Source of the DNA: Sinorhizobium sp. B11
GTDB lineage: Bacteria; Pseudomonadota; Alphaproteobacteria; Rhizobiales; Rhizobiaceae
Length of the DNA stretch: 64,000 nucleotides
Assembly (NCBI GenBank): GCA_039725955.1
Contig: CP091033.1
Coordinates: forward strand, 310,001-374,000
Direction of reading: 5' to 3'
Shown here piece after piece: positions 35,217-44,479 of this stretch. A program made the translations under genes and the position numbers. Each line of letters opens with the position of its first letter. Position 1 is the stretch's first letter. The notes beneath the pieces are model-generated. The model was not told where the DNA came from, did no database searches, and saw only the letters and a program-made list of their open reading frames with translations.

Positions 35217-36482
35217 TCAGACGATCAGGATTGCCCTGAAATCGTTGACATTGGTGCCGGTCGGACCGGTTTCGAAGAGGTCGCCGATTGCCTTGAAGCC
35301 GGAATAGCTGTCGTTGGCGTCGAGCACATGGCGCGGGTCGCGACCGGCGGCGCGTAGCCGCTTGACGGTCCCCCCGTCGGCAAAGGCGCCGGCATTGTTT
35401 TCCGAACCATCGATACCGTCGGTGTCGGCGGCAAGCACGTGGACGGCGTTATAGCCATCGATGGCCAGAGCCAGAGCGAGCGCGAATTCGCCGTTACGTC
35501 CGCCTTTGCCGCCCTTTGCGCGCAACGTCACGGTCGTTTCGCCGCCGGAGAGGATGACGACGGGTTTCGTGAAAGGCCGGTCGCGACCGGCAACCTCGCG
35601 TGCGATTGCCGCATGTACCAGCGCCACGTCGCGCGATTCCCCCTCGACGGAATCCGACAGGATCGCCGGTGTGATGCCCTGCGAGCGGGCGAGTTCGGCG
35701 GCTGCCTCGAGCGACACGCCGGCCGAAGCGATGATGTGGTGCTCGTGACCGGCAAAGACCGCATCGTCCGGTCGTGGCGCATCGGCCTTCGGAGAATTCA
35801 GATGATCCATGGCAGCCTGCGGCAGCTTGAGGCTGTATTGCTGGATAATTTGAAGCGCATCATGCCGGGTCGAGCCATCGGGAACAGTCGGTCCGGAGGC
35901 CACGTGAGCGGGATTGTCGCCGGGAATGTCCGAGACGATCAGGCTGACGACGCGGGCCCTGGTCGCAGCCGCCAGCCGTCCGCCCTTGATCGTCGAGAGA
36001 TGCTTGCGCACGACGTTCATGGCCGAGATCGGCGCGCCGGAAGCCAGAAGCAGCTCATTGAGCAGAATCTCGTCCTGCAGCGTCAGCCCTTCGGGAGGAG
36101 AAGGCAGCAGCGCCGAGCCGCCGCCACAGATCAGTGCGATGACAAGGTCATCCTCGCTCAATCCGGCGACGGTTTCGATCAACCGTCTGGAAGCGGCAAG
36201 GCCGGCAGCATCGGGCACGGGATGGGCGGCTTCGATGATCTCGATATTGTCCGTTTGGCAGCCATAGCCGTAGCGGGTGACGACCACGCCTTCGAGCCGC
36301 CCATCCCACACGCTTTCCAATGCGCGCGCCATCTGCGCGGCACCCTTGCCTGCGCCTATCACGACCGTCTTGCCCTTTGGTTTTTTTGGCAGATGCGCAG
36401 TGATGCCGGTCAGCGGATCGGCAGCGCGCACGGCTGCGGAAAACAGGCTGGTCAGGAATTCGCGGGGGGAGAACTGGGTCAT
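35217..36482 (-). CDS. Glycerate 2-kinase / MOFRL-family protein (TtuD-like)
   Basis: A 421-residue MOFRL-family enzyme. KTVVIGAGKGAAQMA (nucleotide-side motif), ICGGGSALLPSPPEGLTL, RKHLSTIKGGRLA, SDIPGDNPAHVASGPT and the C-terminal LAADTDGIDG with GGTVKR match glycerate 2-kinases, first annotated as hydroxypyruvate reductase TtuD in tartrate loci. It would phosphorylate glycerate to 2-phosphoglycerate. The ATG 36482 follows AGAGAGATCATC; a 20-codon longer frame is less likely. The divergent MFS permease of the tartrate/dicarboxylate type supports a role in hydroxyacid use. Confidence 0.88.
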   Translation of the reverse strand: MTQFSPREFLTSLFSAAVRAADPLTGITAHLPKKPKGKTVVIGAGKGAAQMARALESVWDGRLEGVVVTRYGYGCQTDNIEIIEAAHPVPDAAGLAASRRLIETVAGLSEDDLVIALICGGGSALLPSPPEGLTLQDEILLNELLLASGAPISAMNVVRKHLSTIKGGRLAAATRARVVSLIVSDIPGDNPAHVASGPTVPDGSTRHDALQIIQQYSLKLPQAAMDHLNSPKADAPRPDDAVFAGHEHHIIASAGVSLEAAAELARSQGITPAILSDSVEGESRDVALVHAAIAREVAGRDRPFTKPVVILSGGETTVTLRAKGGKGGRNGEFALALALAIDGYNAVHVLAADTDGIDGSENNAGAFADGGTVKRLRAAGRDPRHVLDANDSYSGFKAIGDLFETGPTGTNVNDFRAILIV

Positions 36483-36536
36483 GATGATCTCTCTGGAGAT
36501 ACGGCAGGAGCGGGTAAGCTTCCGCTTCGTTAGCGA

Positions 36537-36560
36537 TGACAATCGACATATCGCTTGTCA
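36537..36560. promoter_or_regulatory. Inverted repeat in the glycerate kinase-MFS divergent promoter
   Basis: TGACAA (36537-36542) and TTGTCA (36555-36560) form a perfect inverted repeat with a 12-base gap, between the two divergent genes. It is a candidate regulator site; no regulator gene lies directly beside it. Confidence 0.3.
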
Positions 36561-36657
36561 ATGGAAGAGCCGTCCCCAACCGTTCGGTGTGATTGATAAT
36601 GGTCCCGATGCGGCTATCTATTGAAGAGAAAAGCAACAATCATTTGGAGAATTTGCA

Positions 36658-37950
36658 ATGGTCAACGAACAGCAGTTGATCTCGAAGATCACCTGGCGGC
36701 TCATGCCATTCCTCGGAATCCTTTATCTCATTGCCTATATCGATCGTCAGAATGTCAGTTTCGCCAAGCTCGAAATGGTCGATGCGCTCGGTATGAGCGA
36801 ATATGCCTATGGCCTCGGAGCTTCGCTCTTTTTCATCGGATATTTCCTCTTTGAAGTGCCGAGCAACCTGTTCCTCGACAGGTTCGGTGCGCGCGTCTGG
36901 TTCGCGCGCATCCTAGTCTCCTGGGGCATCGTCACCATACTGCTCTCCTATACGCAGAACGCGACGATGTTCTATATCCTGCGCTTCCTGCTCGGCGTCT
37001 GCGAGGCGGGCTTCTTTCCGGGCGTCCTTTACCTTCTGACGCTCTGGTTCCCCTCGGATTATCGCGGCCGCATGGTTGGCCTCTTCATGATTTTCAGTGC
37101 GCTCGCCAACGCCATCGGCGCGCCAGTTGGAGGCATGCTGCTCGATCTCGATGGTTTCCTCGGCCATGCCGGCTGGCAATGGGTCTTTCTGGCGACAGGC
37201 ATTCCGGCCGTCATTGCCGGTGTCATCACGTTCTTCTATCTCTATGACCGACCGGAAAATGCGAATTTCCTCAGCAAGGAGGAGAAGAGCTGGTTGGCAG
37301 ATCGCCTGGCGTCCGAAAATTCCGGCATGGATCACAATGCCGAGAACGGCTTCAAGGCGCTCGTCGACCCCCGCGTCCTGCTGATGGCGCTTTGCTACAT
37401 CGCCTTTCCGCTCGCCGCCTATGGCCTCAGCTACTGGCTGCCGACCATCGTGAAAGCCTTCGGCGTCAGCAACACCGTGAACGGCTTCCTCAACATCATT
37501 CCCTGGATCCTGGTGGCCATCGCCCTCTGGGCGGTGCCGGCTGCTGCGGACAAGGTGAAGACCAAGACGCCCTACATCGTCATTCCCGCCTTCATCGGTG
37601 CGGCCTGCCTGCTGCTCTCGGCGCTCGTTCCGAACAATACGCTGCAGTTCATTTTCCTCTGCGTTGCCGCGGCGGGCATCTTCGCGCCACAGCCGGTCTT
37701 CTGGAGCCTGCCGTCCCGCTTCCTCAAGGGGGCGGGTGCTGCGGCCGGCCTCGCAGCCATCAATTCTGTCGGCAATCTCGGCGGCTTTGTCGCTCAGAAC
37801 GTCGTGCCCTGGATCAAGGACGAAACCGGCAGCACGATTGCACCGATGTTCTTCCTGGCGATCTGCCTTGCCGCCGGTGCGCTGCTCGTCTTTGCTGTCG
37901 CCATGATCATCGCGCGCAAGGAACATGATGCCGTGCCACGCGGCGTCTGA
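36658..37950 (+). CDS. MFS transporter, anion:cation symporter type (tartrate/hydroxyacid)
   Basis: A 430-residue inner-membrane carrier with 12 predicted helices. It begins KITWRLMPFLGILYLIAYID and has RQNVSFAKLEM and DRFGARVWFARILVSWG, diagnostic of the ACS family that includes the tartrate carrier TtuB and phthalate permeases. It is divergent from the glycerate kinase; together they suggest uptake of tartrate, glycerate or a related hydroxyacid. A hairpin (37966-37996) follows. Confidence 0.88.
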   Translation: MVNEQQLISKITWRLMPFLGILYLIAYIDRQNVSFAKLEMVDALGMSEYAYGLGASLFFIGYFLFEVPSNLFLDRFGARVWFARILVSWGIVTILLSYTQNATMFYILRFLLGVCEAGFFPGVLYLLTLWFPSDYRGRMVGLFMIFSALANAIGAPVGGMLLDLDGFLGHAGWQWVFLATGIPAVIAGVITFFYLYDRPENANFLSKEEKSWLADRLASENSGMDHNAENGFKALVDPRVLLMALCYIAFPLAAYGLSYWLPTIVKAFGVSNTVNGFLNIIPWILVAIALWAVPAAADKVKTKTPYIVIPAFIGAACLLLSALVPNNTLQFIFLCVAAAGIFAPQPVFWSLPSRFLKGAGAAAGLAAINSVGNLGGFVAQNVVPWIKDETGSTIAPMFFLAICLAAGALLVFAVAMIIARKEHDAVPRGV

Positions 37951-37965
37951 GACTTTGCAAATGTC

Positions 37966-37998
37966 GAAACCCCGGCATCACAGATACCGGGGCTTCGT
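37966..37998. terminator. Terminator between two convergent MFS genes
   Basis: GAAACCCCGG (37966-37975) pairs with CCGGGGCTTC (37987-37996) with one mismatch and an 11-base loop, in the 76-base gap between convergent genes. Confidence 0.65.
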
Positions 37999-38026
37999 TC
38001 CGCCAACGCTGCCGGGCGGCCAAGTG

Positions 38027-39487
38027 CTAGGAGGAAATGTCCTCGAGCTTGCGTCCACCGGTCTCGATCATCTGCGTTGCGGCAAGCGCGCCGATCACAG
38101 CGACGATCCCGAACATGATGAAGACCGACCTGATGCCCTGTGCGCCGACCATGTAGCCGACCGTCGTCGGGCCGACGGCCGAGGCGATGCGAAGCCATGA
38201 TGTGGCAAGGCCCGTTCCGACCGCACGCATGCGCGTCGGGTAGATTTCCGGCGTATAGAGATAAAGCACGGCGTTGACGGAGCCGACGACGCCATAGGCA
38301 AGTGTCGCCAGCAGAATGAGCGACCAAAGGCTGTTTGCACCACCGCCGGCGAGTGCGGCCAAGAGTACAGCGCCGATCAGGAAGGAGACGACGGCCCAGG
38401 TGCGCCGCCCGACACGGTCGATGCAGAAGGCGCAGACAAGCAGGATCACGACCTGCGCGACATTGGTCATCGAGGCTGCCCTCAGCGCGCTGCCGAGTTC
38501 CAGCGAATAGACGGTGTGATAGAGCGTCGGCATCCAGTTGTTCAGGCTGTTGGCCACGAAGAACGAGCTCGCCCAGAGGATCCAGGCGACGACGGTGCGC
38601 ATGCGGAACGTCGGTGACAATAGTTCCCGCCAGCGGCTGCGTGGTTGAGGTGCCGCCGTCTGACTTTGCCCTCCGAGCGCCAGCGTTGCTTCGTTATAGG
38701 CGCGGTCGTCGAAGGAATAGCCGGGATCCTTGCGCCGAGCGCTTTCCTCGGCCTGGCGGATCACTTTTTCGGCTTCATCGAGGCGGCCCTGGCCGATCAG
38801 CCAGCGCGGTGATTCCGGCAGCCGATAAAGCAGATAGGCAATCAGCAGACCGGGAATCCCGCCGAGCAGGAACAATGATTTCCAGCCGAAGATCGGCACG
38901 ATCACTGTGCCGACCTGGCCCGTTACCATCAGGCCTATCGGAAAGATCAGCTCGTAGAGCATGAAGTTGCGACCGCGACCCTTGGCGCGCAGGAGCTCGC
39001 TGATATAGGTGGCGGCAACGGGCATTTCGCCGCCGACACCAATGCCCTGGATCAGGCGGCAGATGAACAGCATATGGAAATTGCCGGCCATAATGCAGGC
39101 GACACTCATGACCGACATCAGTGCGGTGGCGGAGGCGGCCATGTGGACGCGGCCGAGCGTTTCCGCAAGACGGCTGAAGATAAGGGCGCCGACGAGCTGG
39201 CCGATATAGCTTGCCGCGATCATCCAGCCGATCTGAGCCGGCGTCAGGGCCCAGAGCTTGATCAGGATCGGTAGAACGAAGGCCAGCGAAAGCGCATCGA
39301 AGGCGTCGAGGAACGTAGCGCTCCCCATGATGATACGCGCCCGGCGATGCCAGGGCGTAAAAGGGATCGCTTCGAAACGGGCCGTCAGAAACGCGGCGCG
39401 GCCTGCCAGTCGTGTCTGTTGCGGGCCGTCGTGCGAAACATCGCCTGCAGCCGACCCGGCAACCAGTATGCTATTGTTGTCGTGCAT
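38027..39487 (-). CDS. MFS transporter, sugar/aromatic-acid symporter type
   Basis: A 486-residue, 12-helix carrier. It has DAFDALSLAFVLPILIKLW in helix one, RLAETLGRVH, a sugar-porter motif PESPRWLIGQGR and DRVGRRTW, placing it with the SP/AAHS-like MFS members that often carry aromatic acids. The ATG 39487 follows GGGAGGATGAT; a longer frame by 7 codons is less likely. It lies 64 bases after the hydrolase gene and may be the importer for the substrate of the NicC-like hydroxylase. Specificity is inferred. Confidence 0.82.
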   Translation of the reverse strand: MHDNNSILVAGSAAGDVSHDGPQQTRLAGRAAFLTARFEAIPFTPWHRRARIIMGSATFLDAFDALSLAFVLPILIKLWALTPAQIGWMIAASYIGQLVGALIFSRLAETLGRVHMAASATALMSVMSVACIMAGNFHMLFICRLIQGIGVGGEMPVAATYISELLRAKGRGRNFMLYELIFPIGLMVTGQVGTVIVPIFGWKSLFLLGGIPGLLIAYLLYRLPESPRWLIGQGRLDEAEKVIRQAEESARRKDPGYSFDDRAYNEATLALGGQSQTAAPQPRSRWRELLSPTFRMRTVVAWILWASSFFVANSLNNWMPTLYHTVYSLELGSALRAASMTNVAQVVILLVCAFCIDRVGRRTWAVVSFLIGAVLLAALAGGGANSLWSLILLATLAYGVVGSVNAVLYLYTPEIYPTRMRAVGTGLATSWLRIASAVGPTTVGYMVGAQGIRSVFIMFGIVAVIGALAATQMIETGGRKLEDISS

Positions 39488-39551
39488 ATCATCCTCCCAG
39501 ATCGGCACGTTTTAACAGGCCGGCGGCATCCCCCCTGCCGCCAGTTTCACT

Positions 39552-40388
39552 CTATTGGACGACAGCTTCAATCATCTTGCCGATCGCCTTTGCGATGACG
39601 TCGCTACATTCGATTGGCGTCAGATGCCGGGCGCCTGGCAGGATCGTCAGGGAAGCCCCAGGGATTGCGTCCGCAAGCTGGCGTGCGCTCTCGATCGGGG
39701 TCGCATAGTCTTCTTCCCCGACAATGACCGAAACAGGGAAGTGAAAGCTGGAAAGCGCACTGCGAAGATCGGCATCGCCGAGCATGATGCAGGTCGCCTC
39801 ATAGGCATCGAGATCGTTGCGGACAAAGATCTCCATCATCTCCTGGATCTTGCGTGGATTATCCGCCCTGAAACGGTCGCCAAACCAGCGGGTCGCCTGG
39901 AAGGCGGCCATCGAGGCGAGGCCTTCGGCCCGCGCTTTCTGAGCCCGTGCCCGCCATTCTTCAGGTGCCTTTTCCCCGTACCAGGCGGTAGTGTCGATAA
40001 GGACCATTGCCGAAACGCGTTCAGGGTGGCGCGCGGCAAAAGCCTGCGTGATGCAGCCTCCCATCGAACAGCCGGCAACGGCCACCTTATCCCAGCCGGC
40101 CTTGTCCAGAACCTCGGCGACGTCATCGGCGTAGCGTTCGATGGCGTGGGAAAGGGGCGCACGGCTGCTCCAGCCATGCCCCCGGCAGTCGATGCAGATG
40201 ATCTCCGCCTGACCCTGCAGGCCTGAGATGACGTCCGTCCAGATACTGCCGTCAAGGGCAAGCGAATGGATCAACAGCAGGCGCGGCTTTCCGGGCGTGC
40301 CATAATGCCGGAAGGCGATGGTCGCCTCATCCGAGACGGTCACGAACTCGTAGTGACCGTCCATCTCACGGGTTTCTTGCTGCAACAT
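39552..40388 (-). CDS. Alpha/beta hydrolase (enol-lactonase/deformylase-like)
   Basis: A 278-residue alpha/beta hydrolase. The nucleophile is Ser108 in VAGCSMGG, the acid is likely the Asp in VGEEDYATP, and the base His is in PGARHLTPIE; the oxyanion part is LLIHSLALDGSIW. This resembles PcaD-type 3-oxoadipate enol-lactonases, and NicD deformylases share the fold. It lies 11 bases downstream of the NicC-like monooxygenase and is co-transcribed with it, so it probably hydrolyses a product of that route. Exact reaction unknown. Confidence 0.8.
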   Translation of the reverse strand: MLQQETREMDGHYEFVTVSDEATIAFRHYGTPGKPRLLLIHSLALDGSIWTDVISGLQGQAEIICIDCRGHGWSSRAPLSHAIERYADDVAEVLDKAGWDKVAVAGCSMGGCITQAFAARHPERVSAMVLIDTTAWYGEKAPEEWRARAQKARAEGLASMAAFQATRWFGDRFRADNPRKIQEMMEIFVRNDLDAYEATCIMLGDADLRSALSSFHFPVSVIVGEEDYATPIESARQLADAIPGASLTILPGARHLTPIECSDVIAKAIGKMIEAVVQ

Positions 40389-40399
40389 CTGTGTTCCGA

Positions 40400-41560
40400 T
40401 CAGCCGGCCATGGCCAGCTCGTTTTCACCGACAAGCGGCACGTTCCAGGCGTCATAGCCGTAGAGCCACGTCGTATCGTCGTTACCGCCCGACATCCATG
40501 TGTTGGCGCTGGAGATGGCCTGAATGCGAGACGTACGCGGCTTGCGGTTCGCCTCGTAGCGGCGGAAGGCGCCTTCGATATCGTCATTGTCGACGGCCTC
40601 AAGGCAGCGCGCCAGCACGGCGGCGTCCTCGATCGAGGTTGCCGCACCCTGGGCCATGTAGGGCGTCATCGGATGGCAGGCGTCACCGAGAAGTACAACG
40701 CGGCCATCGCTCCAGCGCGGCAGCGGCTCGCGTTCGAGAATTGCCCATTTGTGGCAATCCGGGCAGGCGTTGAGAACCATCTGCACTTCCGGATGGAAGC
40801 CTTCATAGGCGGCTCTCAATTCCTTGACGTCGCCCTTCGCTGACCAGGATTCAGCCGTCATCCAGTCGGCGGATTCGGGAACGCTTGTGACGAAATAGAG
40901 CGAGCTGCGGTCTGCGGCCGTGTAATAAATGACGATGTGCCGGTCGAGGCCCCACCATTTCGTTCGCGAAGGCGCGATCGTGCCACCGTTCATCAGGCTG
41001 GCATCGAAGACTGCGCGGTAGGCAATACGCCCCTTGTGCAGCGGTGCGTCGGGACCGACGATGATTTCGCGCACCAGCGAGTGAACGCCATCAGCGGCAA
41101 TGACCGCGTCTGCTTCGACCTTGGTGCCGTCGGCGAAGGACAGGCTGACGCCGTCGTTCTTCTGATCAAGACCGACGAGCTTCTTGCCGAGATGGACGAT
41201 CTCGGGCGGAAGCACGGAGTAGAGTGCCTCGTGCAGATCGGCGCGATGCATGCAGAGAAACGGTGCGCCATAGAGGCTTTCCGGCATCGGCAGCTCGCGC
41301 TTGATCTCGCCGGTGTCCCAGACGCGGTTGAGATGGGAATAGGGTTCGAAGGCAGTCTTCTTGAGCCGGTCGAGTACGCCGATGCCGCGTAGCACATGCG
41401 ACGAATTGGGCAGCATCTGGATGCCGGCGCCGACGCGCGCAAATTTCGGTGCCTGCTCGTAAACCTGGACGTCGATGCCGACTTTACGCAGCGTCGCCGC
41501 AGCGGCAAGCCCGCCCATGCCGGCGCCAATGATCGCGATCTTCGGTTTGCTCTTGGCCAT
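40400..41560 (-). CDS. FAD-dependent aromatic hydroxylase (6-hydroxynicotinate 3-monooxygenase-like)
   Basis: A 386-residue class-A flavoprotein hydroxylase: FAD motif IAIIGAGMGGLAAAATL at the N-terminus, ADGVHSLVRE in the middle (the DG motif) and VVLLGDACHPMTPYMAQGAA (GD motif). Matches to NicC from Pseudomonas, as I recall its sequence, include TKWWGLDRHIVIYYT, FVTSVPES, SSANTWMS and WLYGYD, stronger than to salicylate hydroxylases. NicC converts 6-hydroxynicotinate to 2,5-dihydroxypyridine. The ATG 41560 follows GGAGGAGACGAC. The divergent LysR gene likely regulates it. No NicX-like ring-cleavage dioxygenase is in the window. Confidence 0.82.
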   Translation of the reverse strand: MAKSKPKIAIIGAGMGGLAAAATLRKVGIDVQVYEQAPKFARVGAGIQMLPNSSHVLRGIGVLDRLKKTAFEPYSHLNRVWDTGEIKRELPMPESLYGAPFLCMHRADLHEALYSVLPPEIVHLGKKLVGLDQKNDGVSLSFADGTKVEADAVIAADGVHSLVREIIVGPDAPLHKGRIAYRAVFDASLMNGGTIAPSRTKWWGLDRHIVIYYTAADRSSLYFVTSVPESADWMTAESWSAKGDVKELRAAYEGFHPEVQMVLNACPDCHKWAILEREPLPRWSDGRVVLLGDACHPMTPYMAQGAATSIEDAAVLARCLEAVDNDDIEGAFRRYEANRKPRTSRIQAISSANTWMSGGNDDTTWLYGYDAWNVPLVGENELAMAG

Positions 41561-41621
41561 GTCGTCTCCTCCTGAAGTGCTCAAGTTGGGAGAAGCTTAG
41601 AAGCGTGACTTCTGCATGTAA

Positions 41622-41633
41622 AATATTTATATT
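41622..41633. promoter_or_regulatory. AT-rich palindrome in the divergent LysR promoter
   Basis: AATATTTATATT has arms AATAT/ATATT around TT, between the hydroxylase and LysR starts. It is a possible LysR-type (T-N11-A) binding region. Confidence 0.35.
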
Positions 41634-41670
41634 GTTCAACACTTAAACTCAAAAAGTTCTAGGTGATCCG

Positions 41671-42600
41671 ATGGAACTCCGGCATCTCAGATATTTCGTG
41701 GCGGTTGCCGAGGAGGGCAGTTTCAATCGCGCTGCCGAGCGCCTGCATATCCAGCAGCCACCATTGGGACAGCAGATCCGCGATCTGGAATATGAGCTGG
41801 GCGTCCAGTTGTTCGACAGGTCTCCGCGCAGGGTCGCACTGAACAGTTCTGGCGAGCTCTTCCTCGAAGAGGCACGCGATATCCTGAGACGGGCGCAATT
41901 GGCGGTCGACAATGTGCGGCGTTTCAGCAAGGGCGAAAGCGGCAGGCTTTCTGTCGGCTTTACGAGTTCGGCTTCTTTGCATGTGCTGGCGCCGCAGTTC
42001 CTCCAGCAGTTTCGCCGGGCCTTTCCACTTGCCGAGATTGTTGTCGAAGAGAGCGAGACCTATGAGTTGATTCTGGCCCTTCAGCAGCAGCGCATCGATG
42101 TTGCGCTGCTGCACATCGATGCGAAGCGCTTTCCGGAGCTGACCGCACGGGCTCTGTCCGAAGAGGATATGCTGGTCGCAGTCCCGCGCAGCCACCCCTA
42201 TGCGAAGGCGGAAGATAAACCCATGACGCTCGATATGCTCCATGGTGTCGATATGGTCGTTTATCGGCGCACGGACGGGCCTGGGATATTCGAACGACTT
42301 ACCGAAACTTTCCGTAGCGCCGGCGTTACACCACGGATCGTCGATGAGGTTTCTCGAATCATCGCCGCCATCAATCTGGTGGCCGGTGGCCGTGGCCTTA
42401 CGGTGGTGCCGGCGTCCATGCGGGTGCTTCATCAGGAATCTGTGGTCTATCGGCCGCTATTGCCCGGCGAACTCCCACCCCTGCCGCTGTATGTCGCCCA
42501 TCGGGCCGATGCGCGGCTTGCTCTCATCCATAATTTCATCGATCTCACGGAAAAGATCGCATTCAGCTCATCCGGGACCGGTGAGGCCGCGCGAACCTAG
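41671..42600 (+). CDS. LysR-family regulator of the hydroxylase cassette
   Basis: A 309-residue LysR protein: MELRHLRYFVAVAEEGSFNR, helix-turn-helix AAERLHIQQPPLGQQIRDLE, then LFDRSPRRVALNSSGELFLE and a co-inducer domain (GRLSVGFTSSASLHVLAPQF) as in the CatR/BenM branch that responds to aromatic compounds. It is divergent from the NicC-like gene, 110 bases apart, the usual arrangement of a LysR activator and its target. It ends 6 bases from the convergent phosphatase-family gene. Confidence 0.9.
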   Translation: MELRHLRYFVAVAEEGSFNRAAERLHIQQPPLGQQIRDLEYELGVQLFDRSPRRVALNSSGELFLEEARDILRRAQLAVDNVRRFSKGESGRLSVGFTSSASLHVLAPQFLQQFRRAFPLAEIVVEESETYELILALQQQRIDVALLHIDAKRFPELTARALSEEDMLVAVPRSHPYAKAEDKPMTLDMLHGVDMVVYRRTDGPGIFERLTETFRSAGVTPRIVDEVSRIIAAINLVAGGRGLTVVPASMRVLHQESVVYRPLLPGELPPLPLYVAHRADARLALIHNFIDLTEKIAFSSSGTGEAART

Positions 42601-42606
42601 CGGATT

Positions 42607-43419
42607 TCAGGCCGGTTCATCCTGCAGCGAGCGGCCGACGAGCGTCAGGAGCTCGTCCCTCACGCCGGGCGCTGCGGCGATGACCGGGCCGCCTGTCAAA
42701 AGCGTGCCCTTTCCGGGGAAGGCTTCGGTCCAGCCTCCGGCTTCACGGATCATCAAGAGCCCTGCCATGCAGTCCCAGGCGTTGATATGGGGTTCATAAT
42801 AGCCGGCCAGCCTGCCGCAGGCGACCTGTGCCAGCATGAGCGCACCGGAGCCATTGCGGATAAACATGCCGCCCGCCTCCAGCAGCAGGTGGATGAAGAT
42901 CGACACCTGCTTCAGCGGAACGCGGAAATTGGCGCCGACACCAAGAAGCCCGGTACCAATGCTGGTGGTCTTATCGACGTTAATCGCCTTGCCGTTCAGA
43001 AAGGCACCTTCTCCTTTCCTCGCCACGAAGAGATCGCCCGATGTCGGCTGGCAGATGAGGCCAAGCACGGTCTCATCGTCCTTCATAACGGCGATCGAGA
43101 TGCACCACTGGTCGATACCGTGCACGAAACAGCTCGTGCCATCGATGGGATCGACAACCCAGAGATAGCCCGAGGGGCCTTCCGCCAAACCTTCTTCTTC
43201 CCCGAGCACGCCGTCATCGGGAAAGGTGGCGGTGATGCGGTCACGAATCATCGCCTCCACGGCCTTGTCGGCCTGGCTCCCAACATCCTGGCCGTTCAAC
43301 TTGTGGCCGGTTTCCAGCGAGGAGAGATCGGAAAAGTAGGAGAGCGCTTTTCCCGCCGCATCGAGGATTACATCCCTGGCAAGGACAAAGCGGGCGTCAT
43401 CAGGAAATTCGCAAAGCAT
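42607..43419 (-). CDS. Inositol monophosphatase-family phosphatase
   Basis: A 270-residue member of the IMPase/FIG superfamily. The metal-binding motifs are GEEEG, VVDPIDGTSCFVHG (the DPIDGT signature) and NAWDCMAG near the C-terminus. Substrates in this family include inositol phosphates, histidinol phosphate and PAP. It lies 19 bases after a LacI-type regulator gene in the same direction. That suggests sugar-phosphate metabolism, but the substrate cannot be decided. Confidence 0.85.
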   Translation of the reverse strand: MLCEFPDDARFVLARDVILDAAGKALSYFSDLSSLETGHKLNGQDVGSQADKAVEAMIRDRITATFPDDGVLGEEEGLAEGPSGYLWVVDPIDGTSCFVHGIDQWCISIAVMKDDETVLGLICQPTSGDLFVARKGEGAFLNGKAINVDKTTSIGTGLLGVGANFRVPLKQVSIFIHLLLEAGGMFIRNGSGALMLAQVACGRLAGYYEPHINAWDCMAGLLMIREAGGWTEAFPGKGTLLTGGPVIAAAPGVRDELLTLVGRSLQDEPA

Positions 43420-43438
43420 GAGATACTTTCAAAGGGAA

Positions 43439-44479
43439 TCAGGGTCTGAAGCTCTGGCGGATGATGAGCTCTGGAATGACCCGTTCATAGCCCGGTGACA
43501 AGTCCGGATTTGCCAAGCGCCGTTCCATCAGTTCGACGGCGCGCATCGCCATGACGAGCGGGTCCTGCCGGAAGGTCGTCAGCTGATAGCTGAGCCAGGA
43601 CGCCTCGGGAACGTCGTCGAAACCGATGATGGCAACATCTTCAGGAATCCGCAGCTTCATTTCCTGCCGCACATGGTCCATCAGCCCGAAGGCGATCTGG
43701 TCGTTGGCGCAATAGACAGCGTCGGGGCGTACTTCTTTTGAAAACAGCGCGCGGCCCGCAGTAGTGCCGCTCTCATAGTCCGAATCCGCGCCGCGGCCGA
43801 TGAAGACCTCGGCGCCGAGCCCCTCTGCCGTCGACAGAAAGGCGCTTTCGCGCTCGATGATGCTGGGTGTACCGGTGTTGGAACCGGCGACCGCCAGCCG
43901 GCGCCGTCCGGCCTCGAAGAACATGGTCGCCGCCTTGCGGGAGGCCTCCGAATTGCCGGCGCGCACATGGTCTGCGTCCGGCTCGGAACGACCGATAACC
44001 ACGAGTGGCTGCCCGTTGCGCTGCGCAAGCTCGAGGAAGCTCGCCGGCGGCGAGCCCGACAGGATGATGATTGCCTCGGCGCGATGGCCGATCAACATCT
44101 TCTGGGCGGCCAGCAGCTCGTCCTCGGTCTGGCCAGTGTTGATGAGGATCGGAATGCTGCCGCGCTGGATCAGGAATTTGGCAAGGGCGGCGGCGAGATG
44201 GGCGCGGAACCCGATCTCCGGTTTCGTGGCGACAATGCCGACGAGGCGGCTCTGATTGGCAAGCACGCCGCGCGCAAGATCGTTGACGTGGTAGCCGAGT
44301 TCCTCAGCCGCACGCAGCACCTTCTCCCGCGTCGCGGGCGCAACGCTTGCTCCCGGTGTGAAGGTGCGCGAAACGGCCGAGCGGGAAACGCCGGCAAGCT
44401 GCGCCACCTGTTCGGCGCTGACGAAGCGCATGCGCTCCTTCTTTGGCGCCTTGCCGTCGTTCACCGGACTATCAGTCAC
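43439..44479 (-). CDS. LacI-family transcription regulator
   Basis: A 346-residue LacI/GalR regulator with a 16-residue N-extension before the helix-turn-helix (VSAEQVAQLAGVSRSAVSRT), the hinge NDLARGVLANQSRLVGIV and a ligand domain ending IGFDDVPEASWLSYQLTTFR. It precedes the inositol-phosphatase-family gene in the same direction. No transporter operon is adjacent, so its target may be this two-gene unit or elsewhere. Confidence 0.9.
   Translation of the reverse strand: MTDSPVNDGKAPKKERMRFVSAEQVAQLAGVSRSAVSRTFTPGASVAPATREKVLRAAEELGYHVNDLARGVLANQSRLVGIVATKPEIGFRAHLAAALAKFLIQRGSIPILINTGQTEDELLAAQKMLIGHRAEAIIILSGSPPASFLELAQRNGQPLVVIGRSEPDADHVRAGNSEASRKAATMFFEAGRRRLAVAGSNTGTPSIIERESAFLSTAEGLGAEVFIGRGADSDYESGTTAGRALFSKEVRPDAVYCANDQIAFGLMDHVRQEMKLRIPEDVAIIGFDDVPEASWLSYQLTTFRQDPLVMAMRAVELMERRLANPDLSPGYERVIPELIIRQSFRP

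Noticed and set aside
36537..36560. TGACAA/TTGTCA as a firm regulator box
   Set aside because: Kept only as a weak site: the arms are 6 bases and no regulator gene is adjacent.
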